A stretch of 64,000 bases of DNA, taken from NCBI GenBank assembly GCA_037043235.1, contig JAWRVZ010000086.1:1270001-1334000 (forward strand), in the 5' to 3' direction. This document shows, one piece after another, positions 24,328 through 38,059 of this stretch. Both the position numbers and the translations under genes were made by a program. Origin of the DNA: Rhodeus uyekii. Its lineage: Eukaryota > Chordata > Actinopteri > Cypriniformes > Acheilognathidae. The notes under the pieces were generated by a model. The model searched no databases. It worked only from the letters and a program-made list of their open reading frames with translations, and had not been told where the DNA came from. The first letter of the stretch is position 1. Each line of letters starts with the position of its first letter.

Positions 24328-27300
24328 CTGCAAAACAGACCAGAGAACAGGCCGAAGGTAAGTTTCTGATCAGTTCTGCTTCTGAAGTTTACAGTCAAGG
24401 TCCTTTTTGTCCAATATCTCAACCTGAACCCCATTAAACCACCATGAAATTCACAAAAGCAAAGCTTTAGAGGACACAAAATTCTGTATTCTACACACAG
24501 TGGCCCGTCTTCAGAGGTCTTGTGTACTTGAAAAACCATTTGAGAAGTGACCTGTATCATCAAAAAACACTTAGGAGGAAACCACCGAACAACAGGAAAA
24601 CAACAAATCAATCATAGAAGCCAATGATTGTCAAACATCTGACTAGATGTACAAATTTCAGGGCTTTAGCTAGTTCCTGCCATTACCGCGTTCAGTGCTG
24701 TGTATGTAGGCACATTTGTATATGTCTGTAGGGGAATGGAGAGCATACGATGCCCAAGAGTAATTTCAAAGCCAGCTTGCCAACATCTCCCCTTTCTGAT
24801 AGCTCTTGTGGTTTGACCCCCACAGATCATGTAATAGAGGCACACCGAATCCCCACTTATCTGAGTGGAAAAGACAAAAATAAAGTGTCATTTCACTCTG
24901 AAATGACGGGTAGTGCTTTTTTCAGGAAAGGGGGTATTTTAGGTTATAGCTGAGCTGAGGGATAAAGTGAGAGATCACTCAAAGTTTGAGGTATAAGCTT
25001 TTGTTTAGCTGGAATATCTCCAGAGCTTTGCCGTGGACAGTTATAGTACATCCTGTAGCTGATATTAGTGTGTGGGTGCATGTGTGGGAGATAACATGCC
25101 AGCTCTCATTTATAATTCTGTTGAAATATCTCCTTGTGCAATTAAAAAATAACATTTGCTACACTACATTCAGGCATTTACGTTCTGTTTATGCATCTTA
25201 AGATGTTCTAAGAAACTGCATTCACCTACTATCCAAAAATCTAAAAAAATAAAAATAAAAAAAAATCTGAAAAGCTGTAAACAAAAATGATCAATGAAAT
25301 AAAAATAAATAAAAATAATTTATTGAAAAACAAAAATAAAATAAAACCAAGCAGGGACTGTTTATAGGCACTTCCCATCATAATGAATAAACTATTGACT
25401 GAAATATTGTAAATGACTAAAATATTTTTTCTCAGCTACTGGTTAAATGTTAGACATGCTCACATTAATAATGACTGAGATCAGATTTATCCCTAGACAT
25501 TTACTGTGACTCGTGTGCTTTAAATCAGAAGGATAAATTACGTTAGCTCTCTCTGCTCTAATGTCGTGCACAAAACAAAACTGTATGGGGAGGAGGACAG
25601 AATATAAGATCTAAGGAGAGGGAAAAAAGATAACGTGATGGAGAGGAACACTGTGACAATGGACGGAAGAGATATCGGAGGATGATGTCATCTCAAGACA
25701 GATGGAAATAAAGAGAAACAGAGAAAGAGTGAGACTGAAGTAAACATTTATTCAAAAAATCAATTATATTTTGCAAATGTGGAGACAGCTGAAACCAATG
25801 AGTCAGGGTTTAGCATCAAGAACTGTATCTGCATATAAAAAAAGCTTTTCTCTATTGACAACCATTCAAAAGTAGCTATGAAACAAATACATGTTGTATG
25901 TATCCTTAAAGATGGTACTGTCAATATGTAATACACAAACTAATAAGGCCTCTAAATTGAAGTTTTTTGCTTTATAATTTAAGAAATATCCACCTTAAGG
26001 TTGTTTTTACGTCTTAATTGCCTGAAGCAACATGATATATTAGGCTTTTAAGGAACATTTATTTTTACATCTCTCAGTCATCACTGTATTGCATTGAATT
26101 ATATGTTTTGCCCCCACTATAAAAACTAAAGAGCTTTGATCATTAAACTAAGCACTTAAATATCATCTTACTAAGACATATGATTGGGCTAAATAGAGTA
26201 ACAACTGATATTCATAAGTAATTTATGTTTATTCTGAGATCAAAATCTCATTGATTTACACCATAGTTTCTACAGTCACCTATATCCCATAATTCTATTG
26301 TGTGCTTTCTATACAAACAAAAACTTCCCAAACATCACCCTTTTGTGCTGCTAATAAATCACCAATGTGTTTCTGTGGCGACTGAAGTAGGAGGAGAACC
26401 AGAGACATCCACACAGCCATAAGGAAAGTCTTGGCTTATCACAGCAGTACAGGAACAGCTCTTTTATTCAAGCTTGCTGAATGTAAGACTCTCAGTCTGT
26501 CTTTAATGCTCCGTCCATTAATACCCAATGTTCCAGCGCATATTCGTTCAATTGTGTGGCGATTTGCAGAATTTTCAGTGGGAATCTGTGATTTTTGGAA
26601 TGATGTGGATGTTTTTAAATCAGACTAATAAGGCACTACATGTGGCTGATGGAGGCTGATTAAATATGGCTCTTGTAAATGGCACAGTTCAACAAATAGT
26701 TCAGTTTCACCCTGTAGATGAGCCATCACTGTCCTTTTTCAGTGAAAGATTACAATCTTGTGTTCGTAATGGAATGTTACACTGATTGTTTCAAAGCATC
26801 TCAATTTCACGCGTGTCACTTCTGGTTAGGTTTTTCTCTTTTCGTTTCAGAGTTTTGAGTGATGTCCAGATGTGATTATTTTAAAAACGATTCAATAAGA
26901 TTTGGAATGTTCTTGAACTGTGACAAAAGCGAATGAATGTTTGAACGTTTCTTGTGTATGTCACTTCAACAGAGTCAAGGACAATGAGAGCAGAGGAATA
27001 TGGCTGTGAAACACTTGAAAAAGCGCTCTGGTTTACATTGATGCATAACATCGAAAAAAATAAGCACTGGATTCAAAGAAAGCTTAGTCTCCCGACTCTG
27101 CTTTAGATTCTGCATCTACTTCTTTCAAAAACAGCCAACAGTAAGAGATGGTGTACACATGCAAAGTACATCTTAGATGACAAATGCTTGCTTATTATTA
27201 ATGCGCTGACTGAGTGTTACAATTTGCCAAATGTTTATTTCAGCAACAGTAGCATATTCCATATGCCAAAGGAGGAAACTTGTAAACTTTTAAAGTTAGA

Positions 27301-28037
27301 CGTAACAGCAGTTTGTTTTTTATACAGTAAAGAGGAAAACTAAAGAACTGACATGAGTCATTGCTTTAGAGCAGGAGAGTTGCCTTCAAAGAGAAGATAA
27401 CAGAAATAACAGATGTGGATATAAAACTACAGGCAACTGATGGGCCAGTGCCAAATTCAGAGATGTTGTTGGTACTCTATGCACCTTACACATATTGTGT
27501 ATGGTAACTTAGGCTTAAAATTGCATTCACATGTAAATTAGAAAAAAAAATGATAATGTAATAAATAAAAAAAAAACACATAATAAATCAAACTAGTTAA
27601 TAATCATTCATTTAATTAAATTATTAATACAAAATTAATGTAATACTACATTTGTCAGTTTTTTGTTCAGATTTGTCAAAGTAGAGCCAGGATCCTGGTG
27701 CGTTTCGGTTTATTCTTTGTCTGGTGTCATCTATACGTCTTTGTTAAGTGGATGTGTTTGTGCCCTGAATCCTGTCATGGAAGGCTGGTGTACGAACAGC
27801 ACACTCTTTGTGCAAAACTCACAGACAAACAGAGGACAAGGAGAACGGCAGCCATACACAGAACAGCAACATGAAACAGAATCATTGATCAACAAAGACG
27901 AGGGAGTACAAGAGGGTATAACAAACATGGGATGGAACCAGCTGACACGGACAGGTGCGTGAAGGACCTGGAAGATACATAAAAGGATTAAAATGCCTTG
28001 TTTTCTTCATCTTCGAGCGCTCTATATACAGCAACCC

Positions 28038-28100
28038 ATGACAGAAGACTGGACCCATACTTTAATTAATTTTGCAGCATTTTCTTTCTCCCCCTTTTGA
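28038..28100 (+). pseudogene. remnant of a repeat-encoded frame (MTEDWTHT...)
   Basis: The 20-codon frame MTEDWTHTLINFAAFSFSPF ends at an in-frame TGA. Frameshifted continuations follow to about 28500 (FNYSAWTIHWRTIGWTLS and a Pro/Glu/Thr-rich part). I recall similar text in predicted proteins from fish interspersed repeats, but cannot name the element. It is not a functional gene. Confidence 0.4.
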
Positions 28101-28599
28101 TTTTCCCCCTCATGGACTGACTTGATGTTCAACTACTCTGCTTGGACCATCCACTGGAGGACCATAGGCTGGACTCTATCAACCTGGTGTGCCAGACTCC
28201 CTATGCAGAATGTTTTTTTTTGCACCTTAGTAACGCATGCCTCCCCATAGACGGTTCAAGGTAGGACTTAGCCGGGTTTGTGGAATGGTCTCTGGTACAT
28301 AATAGTTCAGCTTTCTCCATCAGCCCTTTGGAGCCCACCAGCATCACTCCAACAGACCCAGAGTCCAGTCAGCCATCACCCAACTAGACGAAGCTGAAGC
28401 TATTGTTAAAAAAGGAGCTTGAGCCTGCCGCAAAGAAAGTGCCAATAAGCCAAACTGAACCGACTACTGCCCCGGAGCCTGTACCCATTGACATGTCTAA
28501 CCAACACCCATCCCAGAGGGAGTAATAGTAGATCTTCTACCACATTGACCTCTACTCCGCTCCGGGGACGAGGGTGCTCTCGTAGTGAGCTGAGACACA

Positions 28600-28968
28600 C
28601 CTGTGGCTGGCATCACTGAGGTGGCATTAGCATATCGTTCCCCCTAGCTTTTTGATGCAGCTTGAGTTCTCATGAAAGGGAACGTCTAGGGTTATGTAAC
28701 CTTTGTTTCCTAAGGGGGAACGAGATGCCTCAGCTCCTTGCACCTCCGGGCTTGCTTCAGACACTCTTTGAGCTGCTGCTTCCGGTTTCTGGTGCCCTTT
28801 AATGATCCCAGATCATAACGTCTCCGACCCGTGATTATCATTCCACAATTGCGCAATCGATTTCACAGTGCTTCATGAGACTACATGCCAAGGCATTCCC
28901 CTAGCGTTTTGATGCAGCATCTCGTTCCCTCTTAGGGAACTAAGGTTATATACGTAACCCGAGATGAT
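28600..28968. mobile_element. DIRS-type terminal repeats, back to back
   Basis: The right-terminus sequence (cgttccccctagc, then gatgcagc, then gggttatgtaacc) occurs at about 28635-28705. It is followed by an inverted start (cctaagggggaacgagatgc) and a second full right terminus ending ccctcttagggaactaaggt and acgtaaccc at 28968. The same terminus closes the element at 18557. This looks like a compact, internally deleted derivative. Confidence 0.6.
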
Positions 28969-29334
28969 TTCAGTTGTCGTAGGTAGAGGTGACTGTTGGA
29001 ACTGTTCAGAAAAGTAAAAAAAAAAATCCAACCCCTTTTGAGCATTTGCAAATTTCGATGCATAATCAATTTCTGTAGTCTGGTCTTCTGTCAAACATGG
29101 TTGCAGACCACAAATGCAAGCGTTAACTAGATTGGACAAGTAAGAGCTGAAAAGACTGCAACTAAATACAGGTCAAAAGAGGGAACTAACAATAAAGACC
29201 TGTCACGATTGACAATGAATTGCCATGACAACAAACTGATGGAAAACAAAGACAAACAAGAATTGACTGGTGAAAAAGTCCATGAAATTGAAACAAAAAG
29301 AACATAAGTTATATCACAACATCACAAATTCGAA

Positions 29335-29515
29335 CTGTTCCTTTAATGCAAATTCATCACAGAATAATTTCTGAAAGATAATGTGACACTGGAGACTGTA
29401 ATGACTGCTGAAAATAACATTTTAACATATATTAAAATTGTAAACAGTTACAAATATGATTTGTTTTTACTGTTTTATCAAATAAATGAGTCAAATGAAA
29501 GAGACAACTTTCAAA
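29335..29515 (-). mobile_element. MITE fragment, family I
   Basis: It contains aataatttctgaaagataat, cactggagactgtaatgact and tactgttttatcaaataaat, the reverse-complement blocks of family I. Confidence 0.6.
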
Positions 29516-31214
29516 AAACATTTTTAAAACATCGTACCAAGCTCTGTGCGGATTCCAGAGTTTGAAAGTGTGTTTTGAGGTAAATAGTCCTCTATGACTG
29601 GACAGATGTAACAACTAACAATAAAATGAGAGCATAAAATAACTTCAATAGCTTCAAGTGGAGCAAAGTACAGCATTATCAGGCAACCTACAAACATACT
29701 GATGGCAATTTTGAAGCAGCTGCATCTGTTATAGTAAAGCACAGTTCTTTGTCTGCATGCAACAGTGGCTTACAAAAAGCCACATCGGGTGTTATTTATG
29801 CTGTGCTAAAGTACTGTTAAAATTCTACAAATGGGGTGTTTTGCAAAAGTGTTTATCAGACCCAAAATATCTTACAATCCAAAGCACACCATTTACAGTG
29901 AAGTTCTATAATAACAGAATCTTGTTTTCTCTTCAGTAGAGACAGGAAGTGGGTCCACATGAGGGTGAATGGCCTAGACAGTGCTAGAAATTAAGTTTTC
30001 ACAGCTTTTTTGATTAAATTTTTCTTAAAATAATTCATAGCCAAAGCATTTAAATGGTGATGGGGCCTATAAACTGCTCTGTAAGAAATGCATTTTCAAA
30101 GATTATTGGAGTATGTTTTTACTAGAAAATGGTATTTCAAAGTCTTTCTACTTTAAAATGTAATGTTTACTGAAAGTGTTACTTGCGGTTTCTTTGTGAA
30201 ATTTACTAGCAATATCTGAGTGAAAATTAAATCAATGTAAATCCTACACCATTTTATTTTTTCTCCCCCTTTTAGAGGTTTGTATCTCACCTTTTGCGCC
30301 AACATAGATGTGGCTAAAGTGGCTTACTTAGTTGAGAAAATAAATATTAAGAAGTGTCTCTCCCACTGAAAGCACTTTATATATTTGTTTTCCAAAAGAT
30401 TTTCATTATTCTTCTGAGTTTTTACTTTAAGAATCAAAGATAAGAAGCAAGTGGTCTCTGAAGCCCTAAATGCTGTTTAGGAGGGGTGACAAAAGCAAAC
30501 ATGTGACAGACAGCTCATTTATCAGCAACACAGATGCTGTTTACCCTATACAGACCCCAGGAGTGTGACGGCTCAGAAATGTGTTAACAGGCGCCAAATG
30601 AGGTGGTCCAAATATGAACAGCCCAAGTAAAGTCACAGGAAAGTCAGATGAGTTGATGCTCTGTTCAAGAGGGGTTCAGAAATGTCAAGTTATCCAAGCA
30701 ATATCTTTTGTGCTTTTAACACTTTTTTGTGTGTTTTGTACTTATAAAAACAGAAACTCATTGCTGGATTCACTAGTAAAAGATGAACCCTTATATTTGA
30801 ACTGCAATACATTTGAGAGTGGATGGAAATACAGGTTATCTTAGCATTTTTTTTATTTTAGCATTTCTCAATTAGGCTAGTGATTTTCCAAAGTTACTAG
30901 TTACTCAACATTTTCACTGGTCACAATTTTCAATATCATGGGGAAATACAGCCATACAGATTTTTAATATAGTTTCAGAATTTGGAAGCAGTTGTATTAG
31001 GCTGCTATCGATTATCAAAGGTCAGCATTGTAGACACTGGTTAATAAAGTGGGATTAAATATACAAGGTATATTTGTATTCTTTAACATTTATTTATTGC
31101 AGTTTGCATTTCACGGTTTTTGTTAATTTCTAGGACTACTGAGATGAGTAAATGCACGCTTACATTTAGTCTCTGATTACAATAACTATCATGTTTACAC
31201 ATGAAACCTCTCAA

Positions 31215-31362
31215 TAAATAAGTAACTTGAGTTACTTATTTGAAAAAGTAACAGATATTTTGTTTTAAATTTAAGAGTTTACTTCATTACTTTACTAGCT
31301 ACTTGAAAAAAGTAATCTGATTATACAACTCGAGTTACTTGTAATGCGTTTCCCCAATACTT
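31215..31362. mobile_element. MITE-like repeat (GAGTTACTT words)
   Basis: It contains acttgagttacttatttgaa, then aaaaagtaatctgattatac and acttgtaatgcgtttcccca. The repeated agttact/agtaac words with the end tgcgtttccccaatac resemble a common fish foldback element. Confidence 0.55.
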
Positions 31363-32440
31363 TTTACTTTTTTTTATATATAAATTTAACCCACCAAAGT
31401 GGCAAGTAGAAGTGACTGCGTTGGAAATCCATCTGCACACGGTGGGTTGGCAGGTGTTAATTTCAATTGTAATGTTAGCAGGTCTATTTGACGTATACAT
31501 ACCATGCGTAAGCAAAAATAGAAAAACTAGAAAGCAGCAAAAATAATAATTCTTATGTCCACTTTTTAATGCACGAGAGACATTAAAGGAGACCTATTAT
31601 TCTCCTTTTTACAAGATGTAATATAAGTTTCAGGTTTCCCCAGAACGTGTTCGTGAAATTTCAGAAAAACGCATGTCCATAAAAAAAAAAAATCTTTTGA
31701 ATTTCACAGAAGAAAGTGTAATTTTAAATCCCATATTTTCGACGTGGTCTTAATGTGTGTGTCTGTTAAGGCTATTGTGTGACATTATCATTAGTTGCAT
31801 TCATGCATTTGCAACAATTACATTCCCAATTTATTGAACAAGACATTTGAACTGCAGCTGTGATGAGCATTCACTTGACTCAGTGTTTCCATTTTTGCAT
31901 TTCCATCTTTGCATGAGCAGTCATGGCAGTAAAGCCAAATGCTCAGCAGGGGTTAAAGCAAAACACACACCAGTGTTTGATTCGACCCTCTTCCGTAATT
32001 GCAGCCGTGCTGATGCCACAGTGGTGAGTGGGCACACATTAGACCACTCCTGTGCCGGCTGGATGATCACAAGCTCTCTCAGGCCTCTAATAAACAGTAG
32101 GCTCCATTGAGAACAAGCTTAAAGGCCAGTCTTTGTCACACACACTTTATATTTGACATTTACTGAGACTCACTTGCTCTTTCTTTAAAGTCGGTTTCCT
32201 CACTTTCTGTCTCTCTCGCTTAGCAGGCAAATGGAGTAGTCGGCCCTACTACAATATATCAACTGCCTGAGTCACAATTGTAAACACAGCAGAGCAGAGG
32301 TGCGTCCAATGACCTATGTGGAGCATGGACTCATTGAAGGGTATATGAATGTAGGGTATATAATGAAGGGTATGACCATTGAAGGGTATATAATGCATTT
32401 TTAAAATTACATCATTACTATTATTAATAGGGAATAATAC

Positions 32441-32505
32441 CCATTCATGATACCCTCTCCTAGTACCAGCTCACCTGCTAATTGTGGTCTGTTTCAAAAT
32501 GTAGC
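32441..32505. repeat. direct repeat of the Tc1-remnant leader
   Basis: The sequence cccattcatgataccctctc followed by agctcacctgctaattgtgg matches 33868-33925 (cccaatcatgataccctcac, gttcacctgctaattgttgt). It appears to be an orphan leader fragment of a second Tc1-like copy, because no transposase remnant adjoins it. Confidence 0.7.
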
Positions 32506-32855
32506 TTTAAATTGGCTATTCTATAGACACTTTTATTTTGTCTCTTCACAGTGGCGTAGTGGACAGGCATGCAGGGCATATTAAATTATTATTATTATCA
32601 GGCTACTTTTCTTAGTAGTATTGCAATTCATGTGCCCTGCAATAATTTAACAGTGCATCACCACATAACCGACTTGCGAGGATGATCAAAGATTAGCCTA
32701 CTCATTTTTAAAAGCAACTTGTTTAACACTAAATACTTTTTGGATAGTTAAAAATTAGCATTAACATTAATACAACAAATCACACATGAATGACTTTAAA
32801 TAAAAAATACATCTGTATTTTTTGTATGAATATTACATTTTAAAAATTACATGTG

Positions 32856-32935
32856 CAGTGGAATCCAGTTATCTCGACGGCCTCGGGGGTGGCAAAAAAG
32901 CATTGAGATAACCGATGATCGATATAACCAACAGC
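32856..32935 (+). mobile_element. pogo/Tigger-type terminal repeat, single end
   Basis: It begins cagtggaatccagttatctc, then cgacggcctcggggg, and later gagataaccgatgatcgata. A CAGT start with internal repeats of the word gataacc/ttatc and GGCCTCG is typical of pogo-like termini. No matching opposite end is seen nearby, so it is truncated. Confidence 0.55.
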
Positions 32936-33139
32936 CAATATGCCAATTTATTTGATGAAGCAATCGGCTTGCTATAAAAATGTACATACACTGTATATGT
33001 TTGCTAACAGCAAAAGGCATATGTGCACCAACTAACAGCAGAGATTTACCAGTATACAATAATAAACACCTTCGATTCTCGATACAAAAATTTAATTATT
33101 GTAATTTAATTATGGTCATTGTTGTCTCAGTATCTACTT

Positions 33140-33890
33140 TAAATGATGTGCCATAAATTCAAGCACATCCCTTCTACTGTGTAGATTGTCTAGAAACCAC
33201 TTTATTGTAACACGTGCAGAATGAGGCCTGGGATTGTCTTGCTTCAGGAAAGATGTCAACTTGATGGCTGTATATGCCTCTGTACAATCCCACTATGGTC
33301 AACATAGTCAAACACATGTAAGTCACCCATGCTGCTTACGTATGTACCCACATACAATGACAGATGTTTGCTTTTGCACCGGTCGCTGATGAAAGTCTGG
33401 ATAATCCCTCAATGTCCGTTTTTCCTACAAAAAAGTTGAAAGGAGGACTAATCAGACCACAGCACACATTTCCACTGTCTTTTGGACCATCTGAGATGAA
33501 CTGAGGTCCAGAGAACATGCCAGGATCTCTGCATTGAATAGATGCATTGCTTTCTCCTTCTGTAACAGAGATTTGAGTTGTGTTTTTTTGATGCATGCTA
33601 AGTGACAATGGTTTTCCAAAGAGCTCCTGTTTCTCATGCAATGCCATTTGAAGGCTCAAAAGTCAAACACAGTCACCTGCCTTTCCTGCATTGATCAACA
33701 CAGACTAAGATTTCTGTATTATCTGACTCTTTTCACAATATTACATATGGTAGATGGTGAAACACCTAAATACTTCACAATCTTGCACTGAGAAATGTTA
33801 CATTTGAATTGTTTGATAATTCTCTCATGAAATTTGGCACACATTTGCTAGCAAAGACTCTTTTATACCCAATCATGATACCCTCACCCA
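33140..33890 (-). pseudogene. Tc1-like transposase, heavily decayed
   Basis: Two diagnostic pieces are legible on the minus strand. At about 33765-33840 a helix-turn-helix reads FKCNISQCKIVKYLGVSPST. At about 33195-33250 the catalytic-core motif reads SFLKQDNPRPHSARVTIKWF, carrying the second acidic residue of the DDE triad (QDN). The middle, with a 107-residue open frame in another phase at 33336-33659, is frameshifted, and the C-terminal SPDLSPIEN box is not recognisable. The leader at 33868-33925 is duplicated at 32441. This copy is much older than the Tc1-like element at 34323. Confidence 0.75.
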
Positions 33891-34172
33891 GTATTAGTTC
33901 ACCTGCTAATTGTTGTCAGGTTGTTTCTGTAATGCATAATTGATAATAGTGTAGAGAATAATAATTCTGTACTGAATAATTGATTATGCAGTGAATAATT
34001 CCACATTTGCACATTTCTTGTGATATCTACTGGCTCACCTTCATGATTTAACATGGAAATAATTGAAATGTTGCATTTTTCTTTATCAAAAATCGCTCAT
34101 AAAATGATGAACAATGATTACATGCACTTTTTTATATATATACAGGGGCGGCATTCGAGTTGGGGTGGCACA

Positions 34173-34285
<113 letters not shown>

Positions 34286-34322
34286 GTGTGTGCCTCCCCG
34301 CTCCTGTATACAGTATATACAC

Positions 34323-35491
34323 ACACTCACCTAAAGGATTATTAGGAACACCACACTAATACTGTTTTTGACCCCCTTTCGCCTTCAGAACCGTCTTAAT
34401 TCTATGTGGCATTGATTCAAAAAGGTGCTGAAAACATTCTTTAGAAATGTTGGCCATATTGATAGGATAGCATCTTGGAGTTGATGGAGATTTGTGGGAT
34501 GCACATCCAGGGCACAAAGCTCCCGTTCCACCACATCCCAAAGATGTTCTATTGGGTTGAGATCTGGTGACTGTTGGGCCATTTTAGTACAGTGAACTCA
34601 TTGTCATGTTCAAGAAACCAATTTGAAATGATTCGAGCTTTGTGACACGGTACATTATCCTTCTGGAAGTAGCATCAGAGGATGGGTACATGGTGGTCAT
34701 AAAGGGATGGACATGGTCAGAAACAATGCTTAGGTAGGCCGTGGCATTTAAATGATGCCCAATTGGCACTAAGGGGCCTAAAGTGTGCCAAGAAAACATT
34801 CCCCACACCACCAGCCTGCACAGTGGTAACAAGGCATGATGGATCCATGTTCTCATTCTGTTTATGCCAAATTCTGACTCTACCATCTGAATGTCTCAAC
34901 AGAAATGGAGACTCAGACCAGGCAACATTTTTCCATTCTTCAACTGTCCAATTTTGGTGAGCTCGTGCAAATTGTAGCCTCTTTTTCCTATTTGTAGTGG
35001 AGACGAGTGGTACCCGGTGGGGTCTTCTGCTGTTGTAGCCCATTCGCCTCAAGGTTGTGCGTGTCGTGGCTTCACAAATGCTTTGCTGCATACCTCGGTT
35101 GTAACGAGTGGTTATTTCAGTCAAAGTTGCTCTTCTATCAGCTTGAATCAGTCGTCCCGTTCTCCTCTGACCTCTAGCATCAATAAGGCATTTTCGCCCA
35201 CAGGACTGCCGCATACTGCATGCTTTTCCCTTTTCACACCATTCTTTGTAAACCCTAGAAATGGTTGTGCATGAAAATCCAAGTAACTGAGCAGATTGTG
35301 AAATACTCAGACCGGCCCGTCTGGCACCAACAAACATGCCACGCTCAAAATTGCTTAAATCACCTTTCTTTCCCATTCTGACATTCAGTTTGGAGTTCAG
35401 GAGATTGTCTTGAGCCATGTGATTGGTTGATTAGATAATTGCATTAATGAGAATTTGAAAAGGTGTTCCTAATAATCCTTTAGGTGAGTGT
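34323..35491 (-). mobile_element. Tc1-like transposon, near full length (1.17 kb)
   Basis: Inverted ends acactcacctaaaggattat (34323-34352) and its complement (35462-35491) match perfectly over 28-30 bp. Both ends abut TA-rich sequence, consistent with TA targeting. One decayed transposase gene fills the inside. Length and end structure fit the Tc1/mariner superfamily. The high identity of the ends suggests a fairly recent insertion compared with other elements in this intron. Confidence 0.92.
34356..35418 (-). pseudogene. Tc1-like transposase, inactivated
   Basis: The first 190 or so residues are intact: MGKKGDLSNFERGMFVGARR, then paired helix-turn-helix regions (SAQLLGFSCTTISRVYKEW and a second near GRLIQADRRATLTEITTRY). 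The first catalytic Asp is lost: the family motif WSDES reads WSESP through a 3-bp in-frame deletion near 34918. The frame then shifts before VWGMFSWHTLG, again after MYPSSDA, again at KWP before SPDLNPIEHLW, and again before the C-terminal ESMPHRIKTVLKAKGG. The second Asp (QKDN) and the Glu (PIEHLW) are preserved in pieces. It encodes no active enzyme. Confidence 0.9.
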
Positions 35492-35514
35492 ATATATATA
35501 TATATATATATATA
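35491..35514. repeat. (TA)n at the transposon border
   Basis: Twelve TA units directly follow the Tc1-like right end, consistent with insertion into a TA repeat. Confidence 0.95.
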
Positions 35515-36059
35515 AATTCCATTTTAAATGAAAGAAATATGAGTATTGGTATCTTCTTCTGTAAATGCATTTTCAGTCTACTGTTCAATATTTTAATGCA
35601 TCCATGTTCTTTATTAATGAAATTACTTTTGTTTAAAACTGAATGTTATACTAAAGAGACAAACTCTTGATTTCCATGTAGAACAAATGCTCAAACCTTA
35701 AAGATGTTCCAATCTCAGGTCATGTCCTGGCGGTCAGAAGGCATTAGAATCAGTTGTACTGAATTACATGGTGCTGGTGCTCTGACATTTGACTGACAGA
35801 TCAGTAAGCAGGCCTGTTATTGACTCTGGGTTCTGTTACTTGCTGTCAATCTCTATGATATTCCTGTACGGAGACAGTTTTTTCTAGTTTGTTCACAATG
35901 TCAAATGCCAAAGGCTTTAATCACAAAAATAAACTAAATAGAAGCTTCTGACTGTGGCATATAATGGAATCAACATTATGAGAATTCACACCGACAACAG
36001 CTTAAGATACTACCAAGGTACAAAATTAACACTTAGTACCAAATGCCAATTTGAGTAAA

Positions 36060-36200
36060 ATCTATCATTTTTCAGTAAATAAACCTGAGAGGGGCTCATC
36101 CGTGAGGGGCTGCCGCCATTACTTTTATTTTGTGTTTGTTTATTTTATTTGGAATAAAAAGTGGTTCGTCGGTTCCTGCCCAGAACTCCATACTTCATTA
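36060..36200 (+). mobile_element. LTR 3' fragment
   Basis: It contains gaggggctgccgccattact, a tttatttggaataaaaagtg poly(A) region and gttcgtcggttcctgccc. The last part parallels gttcgccggttccc at 46077 and gttcgccagttccc at 54453, so the three belong to related LTR families. Confidence 0.5.
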
Positions 36201-38059
36201 CAGTAAACAATTTGGTTAAAGTTACAGTAAAATATTTAGTCATTTCTTATATACACTATACATACGCATACACTACATGTGTCTATGTAAAGTATATAAA
36301 GCTATAAAGAAATATTTATGACCAATAAATACATATTGTAGTGTACAGTGTAGCTAAAGGTTTATTTTAAAAGTTTATTTTGGACACAGCAAACTACCAG
36401 GTCTCTTTATTAGAATTTGTCAACCAAGGGACGAGGAGAAAAGAAAAGATATACCATCTTCAACTGATATCAAAACATGCTAAAACAACTGGAGGCTATC
36501 TAGTGTCTGGTGAATAATGCCACCAACAAGAGGCAGAGGCACAAAGCTGTGGTCTGTCAGCTGGTACTGCTGTACAGTAAATGCAGCAGAATCTGAAGTC
36601 TTACCCATCAAAGCAAGCTCTCCATGGTGAGCTCAAATCACTGTTTCTCCTTGCTCACACAGAGGGCTGACCCAGCAGTCAAGTGAGCGAAGGGAACAAT
36701 GTGTTTTGCAGGTGTGAATAGTGCCATGTGTTTCTGTGGAGTGGTTTTCAACAGCATCCAGTGAGACCCTTTTGACAGAATTCAGGGACATGTGAGGTCA
36801 TTTTAACCATAGAAAAATGCCTACTCCTTCCTTTATTTTCAACCCAGTTGGTGAGGAGGTAGAGAAATTTCTCATGTAGACAGAAAGTTTTCTGTGTGAT
36901 AGAAAGTCAAAATTTGCGCAAGCTAAAAACATATCTTTTCCTGACAAAACTGACCTAAAACTGACCACAGAACAGAGCTGGACAAGTTTGGGAAATTATA
37001 AACATGTCATATTTTGATTATAGATAAATCATGCCTGACTAACTGGATTGGAAATTATGACTTGAAAGCTCTTAAAAGACTCAATGAGGCATAAACTCAG
37101 CAATGCAATACAAAGCTCCAGAAAAAACACAAAAATGTTGTGCTGCCAGTCCACCAGATGGCACCTTTACAATAGATGGCTGGATCAGAGGTCATTAAAA
37201 CGAGTTTATTTATGGCACAGTGATGAATTGAGAAAATGTCCGATTTGTCCACGCGTCTCATTAAGTATGATAGTTAACCTTTGTCTGGGTCTTGGGCAGG
37301 CAGACAGCAAGCAGTTGTAATCTAAATTACTCTGAGAGCTCATTAATGTGAATAAAAATTGTTTGTACACAGCCGCAAAAAAACATGTGGTCTGATTGCC
37401 AAACTTTGGAAAAGCTAGAGAAACAAGCCCTCTTTGTTAACAGCAGATACTATTTGCTAGTATTTCCTTTTATTCTGTATTTTCTAAAGAGGAGATGATC
37501 CCTTGCTGATTACACCATATGAACGAGACAAACTTTTCTCATAAATTGCAAAGCTGTCATTTGCAATCACAAAATATGATGTCAGATGTCAGGTGTACTT
37601 CTGTGTTGTTAGCAAGTACTTATTGAAACTTTTCTGTGTCAACAGCACTGAAGAGATGCTTTACAACTGTGCGTCATAGATGAGTTCATTTCAACTAGAA
37701 GGGTACATATACAATAACACATTTTAGCTTATATTATCCACTCTGATGTTTAAAAAGTCCACAAACCAGGATGTTTTGGTGCCCTATAATGAAAACCCTC
37801 TGTCATTCTAAATGCAAAATAAATTGAATGATTGAAGAAAGAAAAAGATTTCCGAAAATTAAATCCACATTCATTTAAAAAGCAACTAACTGCTGATCTG
37901 TGTCACGATTACTCTAAAGGTAACATAATTAGAGGAGACTAGGATCAATTGTAATAAGCGCTAGATTTCAGTAATTCAGTATTTAATAGGTACTGTATAG
38001 TACAGAATTATTTTAATTAAAAGGAAGGTTTCGTAAGGTAGTAGATATCATGTTGTGGT

